This document shows, piece by piece, positions 52,272 through 60,023 of a DNA stretch of 64,000 nt. Source of the DNA: Haoranjiania flava (GTDB lineage: Bacteria > Bacteroidota > Bacteroidia > Chitinophagales > Chitinophagaceae); contig NZ_JAOTPL010000006.1 of assembly GCF_025631005.1 (NCBI RefSeq), positions 1 through 64,000 of the forward strand. Direction: 5' to 3'. The stretch's first letter is position 1. Every line of letters starts with the position of its first letter. The notes under the pieces are model-generated. The model searched no databases and was not told the origin of the DNA. It saw nothing but the letters and a program-made list of their open reading frames with translations. A program made the position numbers and the translations under genes.

Positions 52272-52709
52272 ATGAGCATAGCAGATATTCTATTTCAGCG
52301 CAACAAGGAAAAAGCAGCTAAAAACCTGCAGGAAGGGCAGGCTTTCCTGGAAGAAAACAAAAAAAGAACAGGTGTGATAGAAACCTCCACCGGATTGCAA
52401 TACGAGGTTTTGCAATATAATGAAGGCGAAAAGCCTTCAGCTGAAAGCACCGTTACCTGTCATTATCATGGCACTACGATCAACGGTGTGGTATTCGACA
52501 GCTCTGTAAAACGCAATGTGCCGGCAACCTTTCCGCTTAACCGCGTGATCAAAGGCTGGACGGAGGGCCTGCAGCTTATGCCGAAGGGCAGCAAATTCCG
52601 GTTTTTTATACCGCCGCATCTGGCATATGGCGAAAGGCACGTAAGCGCTGAGATACAGCCCAACAGCACGCTGATCTTTGATGTAGAGTTGATAGATTTT
52701 GAGATTTAA
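52272..52709 (+). CDS. FKBP-type peptidyl-prolyl isomerase
   Basis: 145 residues. A 40-residue helical N-terminal segment is followed by the FKBP domain: TGLQYEVLQYNEGEKP, VTCHYHGTTINGVVFDSS, VIKGWTEGLQLMPKGSKF and IPPHLAYGER. These resemble FkpA/Mip-type isomerases, but no signal peptide is visible, so cytoplasmic location is likely unless it is processed otherwise. ATG immediately follows the protease stop codon; the two are translationally coupled, suggesting a folding/proteolysis pair. Confidence 0.9.
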   Translation: MSIADILFQRNKEKAAKNLQEGQAFLEENKKRTGVIETSTGLQYEVLQYNEGEKPSAESTVTCHYHGTTINGVVFDSSVKRNVPATFPLNRVIKGWTEGLQLMPKGSKFRFFIPPHLAYGERHVSAEIQPNSTLIFDVELIDFEI

Positions 52710-52846
52710 TTTGAACAATTTAAGAAGTATAGATACAGTACAACTGAAGTTGGATATCAGTACAGGATCACCAATCTTAAAGAAGTACGTATAATAAAGA
52801 ACTTTAACACATTTGGGATTTTGAGCAGGATAAGCATTATTAAGAA

Positions 52847-53263
52847 CTAAGTCCTGCTCAAAAAGAAAGAATTATCCATGCCCAAAATGATAAGCTGCTG
52901 AAAGAAGAACAGGACAATAATGAAAAATTGAATCATGGCTAAAAGAAAGATAGCGTGGACGGCAACACCAAACACTGAAGATATCTGGAATATTGGCTTG
53001 AACGCAATAAACTTGCTCATTATATAATCTTTGTACACAATAGCTGCCAACCCTTCAGTAGCAGGATAACAAAATTTGAAAATATCAGGGTTAAGATCAT
53101 GAGGGATTATTACTTTTTTACCAATATAATTAAACGTATATAAAAGTATTAAGCATTTGGGATGGAAGCAGAGACAAAGAATCACTGGCAATAAAATAAA
53201 GTAGCTGCTGCTGTAAACTCTGTATATCAATTTCACTTTTAAAAAGATACCGGCGGCTGACAC
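52847..53263 (-). CDS. Hypothetical membrane protein
   Basis: 138 residues from a GTG start; a later GTG or TTG is possible. Two hydrophobic regions (about 17-42 and 93-127) flank a hydrophilic middle with KKVIIPHDLNPDIFKFCYPATEG. The strand composition looks protein-like, but the function is unknown and no family was recognised. TTG-N18-TATCTTTT on the minus strand around 53240-53270 may be a promoter, overlapping the start. Lies between FKBP and the arginase-like gene. Confidence 0.5.
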   Translation of the reverse strand: MSAAGIFLKVKLIYRVYSSSYFILLPVILCLCFHPKCLILLYTFNYIGKKVIIPHDLNPDIFKFCYPATEGLAAIVYKDYIMSKFIAFKPIFQISSVFGVAVHAIFLLAMIQFFIIVLFFFQQLIILGMDNSFFLSRT

Positions 53264-53283
53264 AATTCAACGCATTTAAGCCT

Positions 53284-53291
53284 TACTTTTG
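53284..53291 (+). promoter_or_regulatory. Predicted -7 element of the arginase-like gene
   Basis: TACTTTTG matches TAnnTTTG exactly and ends 16 bp before ATG 53308. No clear -33. Confidence 0.55.
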
Positions 53292-53307
53292 CCGAAATTA
53301 GTAGCAC

Positions 53308-54441
53308 ATGCAGATTGATTCCATCATTGATTTTTTAGAGCCGGTAAACCTCCACCAGATTTCAGAAGATGAAGGCTTCAGGCCTACGCAATTAGGCAGC
53401 AAGGTTGATATATACCAGGAATATTTTCCCGACCTTACAGAAGCAGATGTGATCATTGCCGGCTGTGGCGAATACCGTGGCAGTGGTAATCCCAAACCGG
53501 GTTTTGACGCAGCCAACGCCGTAAGAAAACATTTCTATTCCCTTTTTCACTGGCACAAAAATGTGCACATAGCCGATATAGGCAATATAAAAACCGGTAA
53601 TAAAATTGCTGATTCGCTTAGCGCCGTACAGGCTGTTTTAAGTGAAGTTTCAGCTATCGGCAAAAAAGTATTGCTCATCGGAGGCTCACACGACATTACA
53701 CAAGCGCAGTCCAATGCTTTCCGCGATCAGAACCGCCTGCATGAAATTGTGTGTATCGATGCTAAAATAGACCTGGATAAAGATACAGCGCGCTACGACG
53801 AATCTTTCCTGCTGCAGCTTTTTACCCAAAACCCCAATTTCATAAAACATTACAACCACATAGGCTTTCAAAGCTATTTTGTACAGCCCGATATGCTGGA
53901 AACTATCGATAAGCTGCGCTTTGACTGCTTCCGTGTAGGCAGGGTGAAGGAACAGATTGAAGAGGTTGAGCCCATCTTCAGGAACAGCCACATGGTATCA
54001 GTTGATATTTCAGCGTTTGCCAGCGCTTATGCCCCGGCCAACAAGCTCACTCCCAATGGTTTTAATGGCGAAGAAATGTGCAGCCTGTTTAAATATGCAG
54101 GGCTTAGCAACACCGTGGAAACACTTGGCATCTATGGTTACGATTATAAAACTGACAGGGATGAGCTTACTGCCAAGCAGCTCAGCCATTGCCTCTGGTA
54201 TTTTTTAGACGGTATTTATAAATCACAGCAGGAAGCGCCTTTTAACGATCCGGAAAACTACAATGAATACCACCTGGCATTTTCAGAAGTGCAGACCGTA
54301 TTCCTGCAAAGCAAAAAGACCGGCCGCTGGTGGATGCAGTTGCCGAATGGCAAATATATTGCATGCAGCTATACCGATTATCACCTGGCTTCACAGGATG
54401 AGATCCCTGAAAGATGGCTCCGCGCAATTGAAAGAGAATAA
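53308..54441 (+). CDS. Arginase/formimidoylglutamase-fold protein with reduced metal site
   Basis: 377 residues, ureohydrolase fold. Only part of the two-manganese site is conserved: GGSHD (His128) replaces GGDHS, DAKID (Asp151, Lys153, Asp155) replaces DAHxD, and SVDISAFASAYAP (Asp233, Ser235, Ser239) replaces the usual SxDxDxxDPxxAP. Thus the second His and two Asp ligands are missing. Typical active arginases keep all of these. Bacteroidota carry long arginase-like proteins annotated as formimidoylglutamase, and this resembles them. It precedes ornithine aminotransferase by 228 bp, which suggests arginine metabolism. Activity is uncertain. Confidence 0.78.
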   Translation: MQIDSIIDFLEPVNLHQISEDEGFRPTQLGSKVDIYQEYFPDLTEADVIIAGCGEYRGSGNPKPGFDAANAVRKHFYSLFHWHKNVHIADIGNIKTGNKIADSLSAVQAVLSEVSAIGKKVLLIGGSHDITQAQSNAFRDQNRLHEIVCIDAKIDLDKDTARYDESFLLQLFTQNPNFIKHYNHIGFQSYFVQPDMLETIDKLRFDCFRVGRVKEQIEEVEPIFRNSHMVSVDISAFASAYAPANKLTPNGFNGEEMCSLFKYAGLSNTVETLGIYGYDYKTDRDELTAKQLSHCLWYFLDGIYKSQQEAPFNDPENYNEYHLAFSEVQTVFLQSKKTGRWWMQLPNGKYIACSYTDYHLASQDEIPERWLRAIERE

Positions 54442-54604
54442 GGATGGAGCCCTGTTGCGTAATGTTTTTCAGTGCAGTTCCTAATTATATATACACTGTG
54501 TTAACGGACAGAATTGTACTGCAATACTTCCGTAATTGATTTTTATTTAGTTAATTTGCAGTTAATGAATTGCAATTTTCTTTCCCTTAATTTAGATATG
54601 CTCT

Positions 54605-54640
54605 TTCACTGACTGAGAAATAATTTCTTAAGGCAGTGAA
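54605..54640 (+). promoter_or_regulatory. Nested inverted repeat before rocD
   Basis: Outer arms TTCACTG / CAGTGAA and inner arms AGAAAT / ATTTCT form one hairpin, ending 28 bp before the rocD ATG. It could be an operator or an mRNA leader structure. The remaining 54442-54604 stretch is A/T-rich with no gene and no clear TAnnTTTG. Confidence 0.5.
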
Positions 54641-54668
54641 TTATTTATTATTTAAATGAGTGAATACT

Positions 54669-55892
54669 ATGAATACATCAACAACTGACTATTTTATTGA
54701 CCTGGAACACAAATACGGCGCCCACAATTACCACCCGCTGCCTGTTGTGCTGGAAAAAGGAGAAGGGGTTTACGTATGGGACGTGGAAGGCAAAAGGTAT
54801 TATGACTTTCTCAGCGGCTATTCCGCGCTGAACCAGGGACATTGCCATCCGCGCATCATCAGGGTTTTAGTAGAACAGGCTCAAAAACTCACATTAACCT
54901 CCCGAGCTTTTTACAACAATGTTTTAGGTGAATACGAAACATACATTACCTCCTATTTCGGCTATGACAAGGTATTGCCGATGAATACCGGCGTTGAAGC
55001 AGTGGAAACAGCATTGAAACTTTGCCGCAAATGGGCTTATAAAGTAAAAGGCATTAAAGAAGACAATGCCAGAATCATTACTGCGGAAGACAATTTTCAC
55101 GGAAGAACCATTTCGGTAGTTTCCTTTAGTTCCGATGATAAAGCCACCGAACATTTCGGGCCGTTCACACCCGGCTATGAAACAGTGCCCTACAACGACC
55201 TTGACGCGCTGGAAACAGCTTTTAAGAATGAAAATGTAGCCGCCTTTTTATTTGAACCCATACAGGGCGAGGCGGGCGTGATTGTGCCCGATGAACTATA
55301 CATAAAAAGCGTTCGGGAGCTTTGCACGCGCTACAATGTGCTGATGATTGCCGATGAGATACAAACCGGGCTGGCAAGAACCGGCAGAATGCTGGCATGC
55401 GATCATGAGGAAGTAAAACCGGATGTGCTGATCTTAGGGAAAGCGCTAAGCGGCGGCACCTTGCCTGTGAGCGCTGTATTGGCAGACGACGCTGTTATGC
55501 TGACGATACAGCCGGGTGAGCATGGCTCTACCTACGGCGGAAATCCGCTTGCGTGCAAAGTAGCTATGGAAGCCTTACAGGTGTTAAAAGATGAAAACCT
55601 TGCAGAAAACGCCGAAAAAATGGGTCAATTGCTTAGAAGAAGGCTGGTAGAATTAGAACATCCGCTTATAAAAACTGTACGCGGCAAAGGGCTGCTGAAT
55701 GCTATTGAGGTGCAACATCCTGACGAGAATGCTGCATGGAATCTCTGCCTGTTGTTCAGGGAAAATGGCTTATTGGCAAAACCTACACACGGCGATAAGA
55801 TTAGGTTTGCCCCACCATTGGTTATTACAGAAGCACAAATAGAAGAATGTATAAATATTATTGAAAAAAGCTTAAACGCATATCAGAAATAA
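54669..55892 (+). CDS. rocD: Ornithine aminotransferase
   Basis: 407 residues from ATG 54669; the GTG three codons earlier is not needed. Class III PLP aminotransferase: GHCHPRIIRVL near residues 60-70, MNTGVEAVETALKLCRKWAY near 102-121, FHGRTISVVSFSSDD near 141-155, ADEIQTGLARTGRML near 231-245 and the PLP Lys in ILGKALSGGTLPVSA near 260. It converts ornithine and 2-oxoglutarate to glutamate semialdehyde and glutamate. Paired with the arginase-like gene, it fits arginine-to-glutamate conversion. The cco genes begin 88 bp downstream. Confidence 0.95.
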   Translation: MNTSTTDYFIDLEHKYGAHNYHPLPVVLEKGEGVYVWDVEGKRYYDFLSGYSALNQGHCHPRIIRVLVEQAQKLTLTSRAFYNNVLGEYETYITSYFGYDKVLPMNTGVEAVETALKLCRKWAYKVKGIKEDNARIITAEDNFHGRTISVVSFSSDDKATEHFGPFTPGYETVPYNDLDALETAFKNENVAAFLFEPIQGEAGVIVPDELYIKSVRELCTRYNVLMIADEIQTGLARTGRMLACDHEEVKPDVLILGKALSGGTLPVSAVLADDAVMLTIQPGEHGSTYGGNPLACKVAMEALQVLKDENLAENAEKMGQLLRRRLVELEHPLIKTVRGKGLLNAIEVQHPDENAAWNLCLLFRENGLLAKPTHGDKIRFAPPLVITEAQIEECINIIEKSLNAYQK

Positions 55893-55931
55893 AAACATGA
55901 TATTAATCATAAAAAAATTAAACTCAAAATA

Positions 55932-55962
55932 TTGTTATAATAAAAAGATTGTCAAATCTTTG
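55932..55962 (+). promoter_or_regulatory. Predicted promoter of the cco operon
   Basis: TTG (55932-55934), 20 bp, then AATCTTTG (55955-55962), one mismatch from TAnnTTTG. The ccoS ATG is 18 bp further. No clear FNR/CRP-type TTGAT-N4-ATCAA site was found near it. Confidence 0.5.
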
Positions 55963-55979
55963 TCATCTGAAATTAACTA

Positions 55980-56156
55980 ATGGGCGTTATCATTATACTT
56001 ATTATTGCAAGCATCGTGGTAGCAGGAGGTTTTCTTGTTGCATTCTTATGGAGTGTAAGGGATGGCCAATATGATGATAATTATTCTGCTGCTAACCGTA
56101 TTTTATTTGAAAACAAAACCAAAACAGAAAAAAATAATACAAAACAAACAAACTAA
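55980..56156 (+). CDS. ccoS: cbb3 oxidase assembly protein CcoS
   Basis: 58 residues. One N-terminal membrane helix (MGVIIILIIASIVVAGGFLV, continuing AFLWSV), then RDGQYDD, the conserved motif of CcoS: a short acidic segment right after the helix. The Lys/Asn-rich tail is poorly conserved. CcoS is needed to insert cofactors into the catalytic subunit of cbb3 oxidase. It begins the cco operon and is 16 bp ahead of ccoNO, which fits its role. Confidence 0.9.
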   Translation: MGVIIILIIASIVVAGGFLVAFLWSVRDGQYDDNYSAANRILFENKTKTEKNNTKQTN

Positions 56157-56172
56157 TACTTAAAGTGTACTT

Positions 56173-58299
56173 ATGGAACTACAAAAATATACGTTCGACA
56201 ATAAGATCCCGAAAATGTTCGCTATTGCCACAATCACTTGGGGGTTTGTAGGTATGTTGGTTGGTGTGCTTATAGCTTTTCAGTTGGCTTATCCGGCACT
56301 AAATTTTGAACAGCCTTACACAACCTTTGGCCGTATAAGACCTTTACATACCAATGCGGTGATCTTTGCGTTTGTGGGAAATGGTATTTTCACAGCGATC
56401 TACTACTCTATGCCCAGGTTGCTCAAAACAGAGATGTTCAGCAGGCTGTTGGGGCAAATTCATTTCTGGGGATGGCAGCTTATTATTCTGTTGGCAGCAA
56501 TCACTTTGCCGCTGGGCTTATCTTCTTCTAAAGAATATGCCGAACTGGAGTGGCCGATAGACATTGCCGTAGTGATTGTATGGGTAGTGCTGGGCATCAA
56601 CATGTTTGGTACTATTTTAAAAAGAAGAGAACGTCACCTGTATGTTGCTATCTGGTTTTACATTGCTTCCTGGGTAGCTATTGCCATGCTTTATATTGTA
56701 AATAATATTGAAATGCCTGTTACACTTACCAAGAGCTATTCCTGGTATGCAGGCGTGCAGGATGCACTGGTACAATGGTGGTACGGCCACAACGCGGTGG
56801 CTTTCTTCCTGACTACACCCTACCTGGGCCTCATGTATTATTTCCTTCCAAAAGCTGCCAACAGGCCGGTTTATTCTTACAGACTAAGTATTATTCACTT
56901 CTGGAGTTTAATATTCATTTACATCTGGGCAGGCCCGCACCACCTGCTATATACAGCTTTGCCTGAGTGGGCACAGAGTTTAGGTACTGCGTTCTCTGTA
57001 ATGCTTATATTGCCAAGCTGGGGAGGTATGCTTAATGGTTTGTTTACCCTGCGCGGCGCCTGGGACAAAGTGAGGGTTGACCCGATATTGAAATTTATGG
57101 TGGTGGCTGTAACCGCTTATGGTATGGCTACCTTCGAAGGCCCGATGATGTCTTTGAAAAATGTAAACGCCATCTCCCACTACAGCGACTGGACAGTAGC
57201 ACACGTGCACATTGGTGCATTAGGCTGGAACGGCTTTCTTACTTTCGGTATGCTTTACTGGTTGTTCCCGAGATTGTTCAATACAAAAATTTACTCTTTA
57301 AAGCTGGCCAATGCACACTTTTGGATTGGCACGCTGGGCATTGTATTGTACGCGATCCCTATGTATTGGGCAGCATTCCGTACGTACTTTATGCTGAGTG
57401 CATTTACGCCTGAAGGCCAGTTGCAATACCAGTTTATAGACGTAGTGCAAAGCATGGTTCCTTTCTTTGTTTTAAGGGCGATAGGTGGTACCATTTACCT
57501 GGTCGGTGTGATCTTAATGATCTATAATCTTTACAAAACCGCCAAGGCCGGTAAATTCGTAAGATACGAAGAACACGAAGCGCCTGCGCTGGTTAAAAAT
57601 TACCAACCAACCAAACAGGACAAAAAATTCTGGCACTCCTGGATCGAGAGAAGGCCTATCACCTTACTGGTAGTAAGCCTGATAGTAGTGGGCATCGGTG
57701 GCGCCATAGAGATTATACCTACATTCCTGATCAAATCCAACGTACCTACCATCGCAAGCGTGAAGCCTTATACACCACTTGAGTTACAGGGCAGAGATAT
57801 TTACATCAGAGAAGGTTGTAACAACTGCCACAGCCAGATGATTCGCCCGTTCAGGTACGAGGTAGCCCGCTATGGCGATTATTCAAAAGCAGGCGAGTTT
57901 GTGTATGACCGTCCTTTTTTGTGGGGCTCCAAGCGTACAGGCCCTGACTTGGCACGTGTAGGCGCAAAATATCCTGATAGCTGGCACTTCAACCACATGA
58001 TTGATCCGGTATCGATTTCCCCGGGCTCCATCATGCCTCCTTATCCCTGGCTGGCAGAGGATGACCTGAATACCTCTACAACAAATTCAAAAATACATGC
58101 TATGCGTAAACTGGGTGTGCCTTATGCTCCCGGCTACGAAGCTATTGCAAACCAGGATCTGGAAGCCCAGGCTAAACAAATTGCCAACAGGTTAAAAGCA
58201 GATAAAATTGAAATAAGCGAGAAAAAAGAGATCATTGCGCTGATAGCTTATTTGCAAAGACTGGGCAAAGACATTAAAGCAGAGCAGGCTACTAATTAA
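56173..58299 (+). CDS. ccoNO: Fused cbb3 cytochrome oxidase subunits I and II (CcoNO)
   Basis: 708 residues. Residues about 1-480 are CcoN, the heme-copper oxidase core, with heme/copper ligand regions RPLHTNAVIF, WWYGHNAVAF, GPHHLLYTALP and VAHVHIGALGWNG. After a linker and a further membrane helix (about 495-515), the CcoO monoheme cytochrome c domain starts at LQGRDIYIREG; heme motif Cys549-x-x-Cys552-His553 (CNNCH), with axial Met probably in SIMPPYPW. Fusion of ccoN and ccoO is known in Bacteroidota. It reduces oxygen to water with high affinity at the inner membrane. Confidence 0.95.
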   Translation: MELQKYTFDNKIPKMFAIATITWGFVGMLVGVLIAFQLAYPALNFEQPYTTFGRIRPLHTNAVIFAFVGNGIFTAIYYSMPRLLKTEMFSRLLGQIHFWGWQLIILLAAITLPLGLSSSKEYAELEWPIDIAVVIVWVVLGINMFGTILKRRERHLYVAIWFYIASWVAIAMLYIVNNIEMPVTLTKSYSWYAGVQDALVQWWYGHNAVAFFLTTPYLGLMYYFLPKAANRPVYSYRLSIIHFWSLIFIYIWAGPHHLLYTALPEWAQSLGTAFSVMLILPSWGGMLNGLFTLRGAWDKVRVDPILKFMVVAVTAYGMATFEGPMMSLKNVNAISHYSDWTVAHVHIGALGWNGFLTFGMLYWLFPRLFNTKIYSLKLANAHFWIGTLGIVLYAIPMYWAAFRTYFMLSAFTPEGQLQYQFIDVVQSMVPFFVLRAIGGTIYLVGVILMIYNLYKTAKAGKFVRYEEHEAPALVKNYQPTKQDKKFWHSWIERRPITLLVVSLIVVGIGGAIEIIPTFLIKSNVPTIASVKPYTPLELQGRDIYIREGCNNCHSQMIRPFRYEVARYGDYSKAGEFVYDRPFLWGSKRTGPDLARVGAKYPDSWHFNHMIDPVSISPGSIMPPYPWLAEDDLNTSTTNSKIHAMRKLGVPYAPGYEAIANQDLEAQAKQIANRLKADKIEISEKKEIIALIAYLQRLGKDIKAEQATN

Positions 58300-58316
58300 G
58301 CTGATAAATTAATACA

Positions 58317-58508
58317 ATGAAATTCACTTATTATCTGGAAAAAATACATGGAGTAAGCATTTATCCCATCATATCGCTTGCAGTGTTTGTACTGTTCTTC
58401 CTGATCGTGCTGGTATGGACATACAAATCAGACAGCAGAACGATAGAATACATAGAAAATCTGCCGCTGGAAGAAGAGGATATGCCTGTAGGATCTGAAA
58501 ACCGGTAA
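58317..58508 (+). CDS. ccoQ: cbb3 oxidase subunit CcoQ/FixQ
   Basis: 63 residues with one membrane helix (about residues 15-36, YPIISLAVFVLFFLIVLVW), followed by a short acidic tail. Typical CcoQ size and position, 18 bp after ccoNO. CcoQ stabilises the complex. Confidence 0.8.
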   Translation: MKFTYYLEKIHGVSIYPIISLAVFVLFFLIVLVWTYKSDSRTIEYIENLPLEEEDMPVGSENR

Positions 58509-58550
58509 TAATCAGTAAAAACTTAAACATACGGATGAAACGGACATGAA

Positions 58551-58694
58551 AAACGCGAAGTTCCATCCGGCCATTAAGAAACAATAAAAAAGTTACGGAT
58601 GAAACGAAGCAAACAGATTTTCTCCATACGTGAAAATTTAAACGCGAAGTTCCATCCGGCCATTAAGAAACAATAAAAAAGTTACGGATGAAAC
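58551..58694. repeat. 55-bp direct repeat between ccoQ and ccoP
   Basis: Positions 58551-58605 and 58640-58694 are identical, 89 bp apart. Each copy contains AAGTTCCATCCGGCC and ends in TTACGGATGAAAC; the second supplies the ccoP start codon. Between the copies there is 34 bp of unique sequence. Confidence 0.92.
58599..58676 (+). CDS. Possible 25-codon ORF created by the duplication
   Basis: It begins at the ATG of the first repeat copy and ends at TAA 58674-58676, encoding MKRSKQIFSIRENLNAKFHP and five more residues. It is basic and has no known relative that I recognise. Most likely a by-product of duplicating the ccoP start region, or a leader peptide. It ends 11 bp before ccoP. Confidence 0.3.
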   Translation: MKRSKQIFSIRENLNAKFHPAIKKQ

Positions 58695-59908
58695 TAAAGT
58701 TCAGAATATCCATTTTTATTTTGATGATGATCACATCGCTGTTTGCAGTGGCGCAAACCGAAGCTACGCCTGCAGCCCCCGTTGCAGATACAAATTCTCT
58801 GCTCGCTTTTGACACCAATACAGTGATGGCAATTTGTGTAGCCGCCTTGTTATTCGTGATCATCCTGTTGGCTTTCATGCTGAAGTCCAGCATAGACCTC
58901 TACAGGGATAAATACAAACAGGAAAGGACCTCCGGCGGCAATGCCAAGGCTGCAAACATCCTGGTGGTATTTTTACTGGCTGGCTTTTCTGCCTTTGCCC
59001 AGACTGCCGAGCCGGCTGCTGCAGATGCTGTAGCTACAGCACCGTTAACCGCAGGACAGTTCAACAGCAGCATGATCACCATGATACTAGGTGTGGCAAT
59101 TCTTATTGAACTGTTCATTATCTTTTACCTGATCAAATGGATCAAATTCTTTACAGGCGTACAGGCATTTGAAGACAGAAGAAGAATTGAGCTCGGCGCA
59201 GATGAAAGTGTAGTTACCAGAGGCGGCTTTAAAGCTTGGTGGTACAGGATCAATAAATTCCGTTCCAACAAAGACGAAAAAGACCTGGATATCGGCCACA
59301 GCTACGATGGTATCAGAGAGCTTGATAATGATACCCCACCTTGGTTTACCTGGTCATTTATAGCTACCATAATTATATCCTTAGCTTATATCTGGTACTA
59401 CAATTCTCCTCGCGCTTTGAGCCAGGACGAAGAATATCAGCAGGAAGTGGCTATCGCCAATAAAAAACTGGAGACTTACATGGCCAGCCAGGCAAACAGC
59501 GTAGACGAAACTACCGTGCAGATGCTGGATGCTGCAGGCATTCAAAGTGGTAATGATATATTCAAAACCAAATGTGTGGCCTGCCATGGCCAGCAGGGCG
59601 AAGGCGGTATCGGCCCAAACCTTACAGACAATTTTGCCTTGCACGGCGGCACCATTCATGATGTGTTCAAAACCATTAAATATGGTGTGGTAGATAAAGG
59701 AATGCAGGCTTGGAATGCAGAGCTCTCACCAATGCAGATAGCACAGGTATCCAGTTACGTGATGTCCTTACAGGGTACAAACCCACCGAACGGAAAGGCT
59801 CCGCAAGGCACAGAATTTAATCCTTCTGCTGCTCCGGCTGCCGGTGGCGACAGCACTGCCACACCAGCAGGTGCTGCCAGTGATACGGCGAAAGTTGCTG
59901 CTTTGTAA
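58688..59908 (+). CDS. ccoP: cbb3 oxidase subunit CcoP, monoheme
   Basis: 406 residues. N-terminal signal (KLKFRISIFILMMITSLFAVAQ), then membrane helices at about 46-66, 97-107 and 135-155. Two segments, SLFAVAQTEATPAAP and GFSAFAQTAEPAAAD, repeat a signal-peptide-like theme, so the N-terminus may have been internally duplicated. FKAWWYRINKF and TPPWFTWSFIATIIISLAYIW match CcoP. Only one heme-c motif is present: Cys296-x-x-Cys299-His300 (CVACH). Proteobacterial CcoP has two hemes. The tail is Ala/Pro/Gly-rich. It delivers electrons to the CcoNO core. Confidence 0.88.
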   Translation: MKLKFRISIFILMMITSLFAVAQTEATPAAPVADTNSLLAFDTNTVMAICVAALLFVIILLAFMLKSSIDLYRDKYKQERTSGGNAKAANILVVFLLAGFSAFAQTAEPAAADAVATAPLTAGQFNSSMITMILGVAILIELFIIFYLIKWIKFFTGVQAFEDRRRIELGADESVVTRGGFKAWWYRINKFRSNKDEKDLDIGHSYDGIRELDNDTPPWFTWSFIATIIISLAYIWYYNSPRALSQDEEYQQEVAIANKKLETYMASQANSVDETTVQMLDAAGIQSGNDIFKTKCVACHGQQGEGGIGPNLTDNFALHGGTIHDVFKTIKYGVVDKGMQAWNAELSPMQIAQVSSYVMSLQGTNPPNGKAPQGTEFNPSAAPAAGGDSTATPAGAASDTAKVAAL

Positions 59909-59930
59909 GGCTGCGCGTCTTTCTTATAAG

Positions 59931-59996
59931 GAAGGTCTGTATGCGTTTTAATTAGATTTCCTGACGAAATTTAAATAATTTTGCAGACAGACCTTC
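59931..59996 (+). terminator. Long-loop inverted repeat enclosing the ccoG promoter
   Basis: GAAGGTCTGT (59931-59940) and ACAGACCTTC (59987-59996) are exact complements with a 46-nt loop, followed by TTCTTTT. It begins 22 bp after the ccoP stop and could attenuate read-through. The loop contains a perfect -7 TAATTTTG (59976-59983), a promoter candidate for ccoG. Confidence 0.6.
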
Positions 59997-60023
59997 TTCT
60001 TTTAAATAACCTAACTTAAGACG

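Noticed and set aside
55940..55972. FNR/CRP box before the cco operon
   Set aside because: GATTGTCAAATCTTTGTCAT has only partial symmetry and does not match TTGAT-N4-ATCAA.
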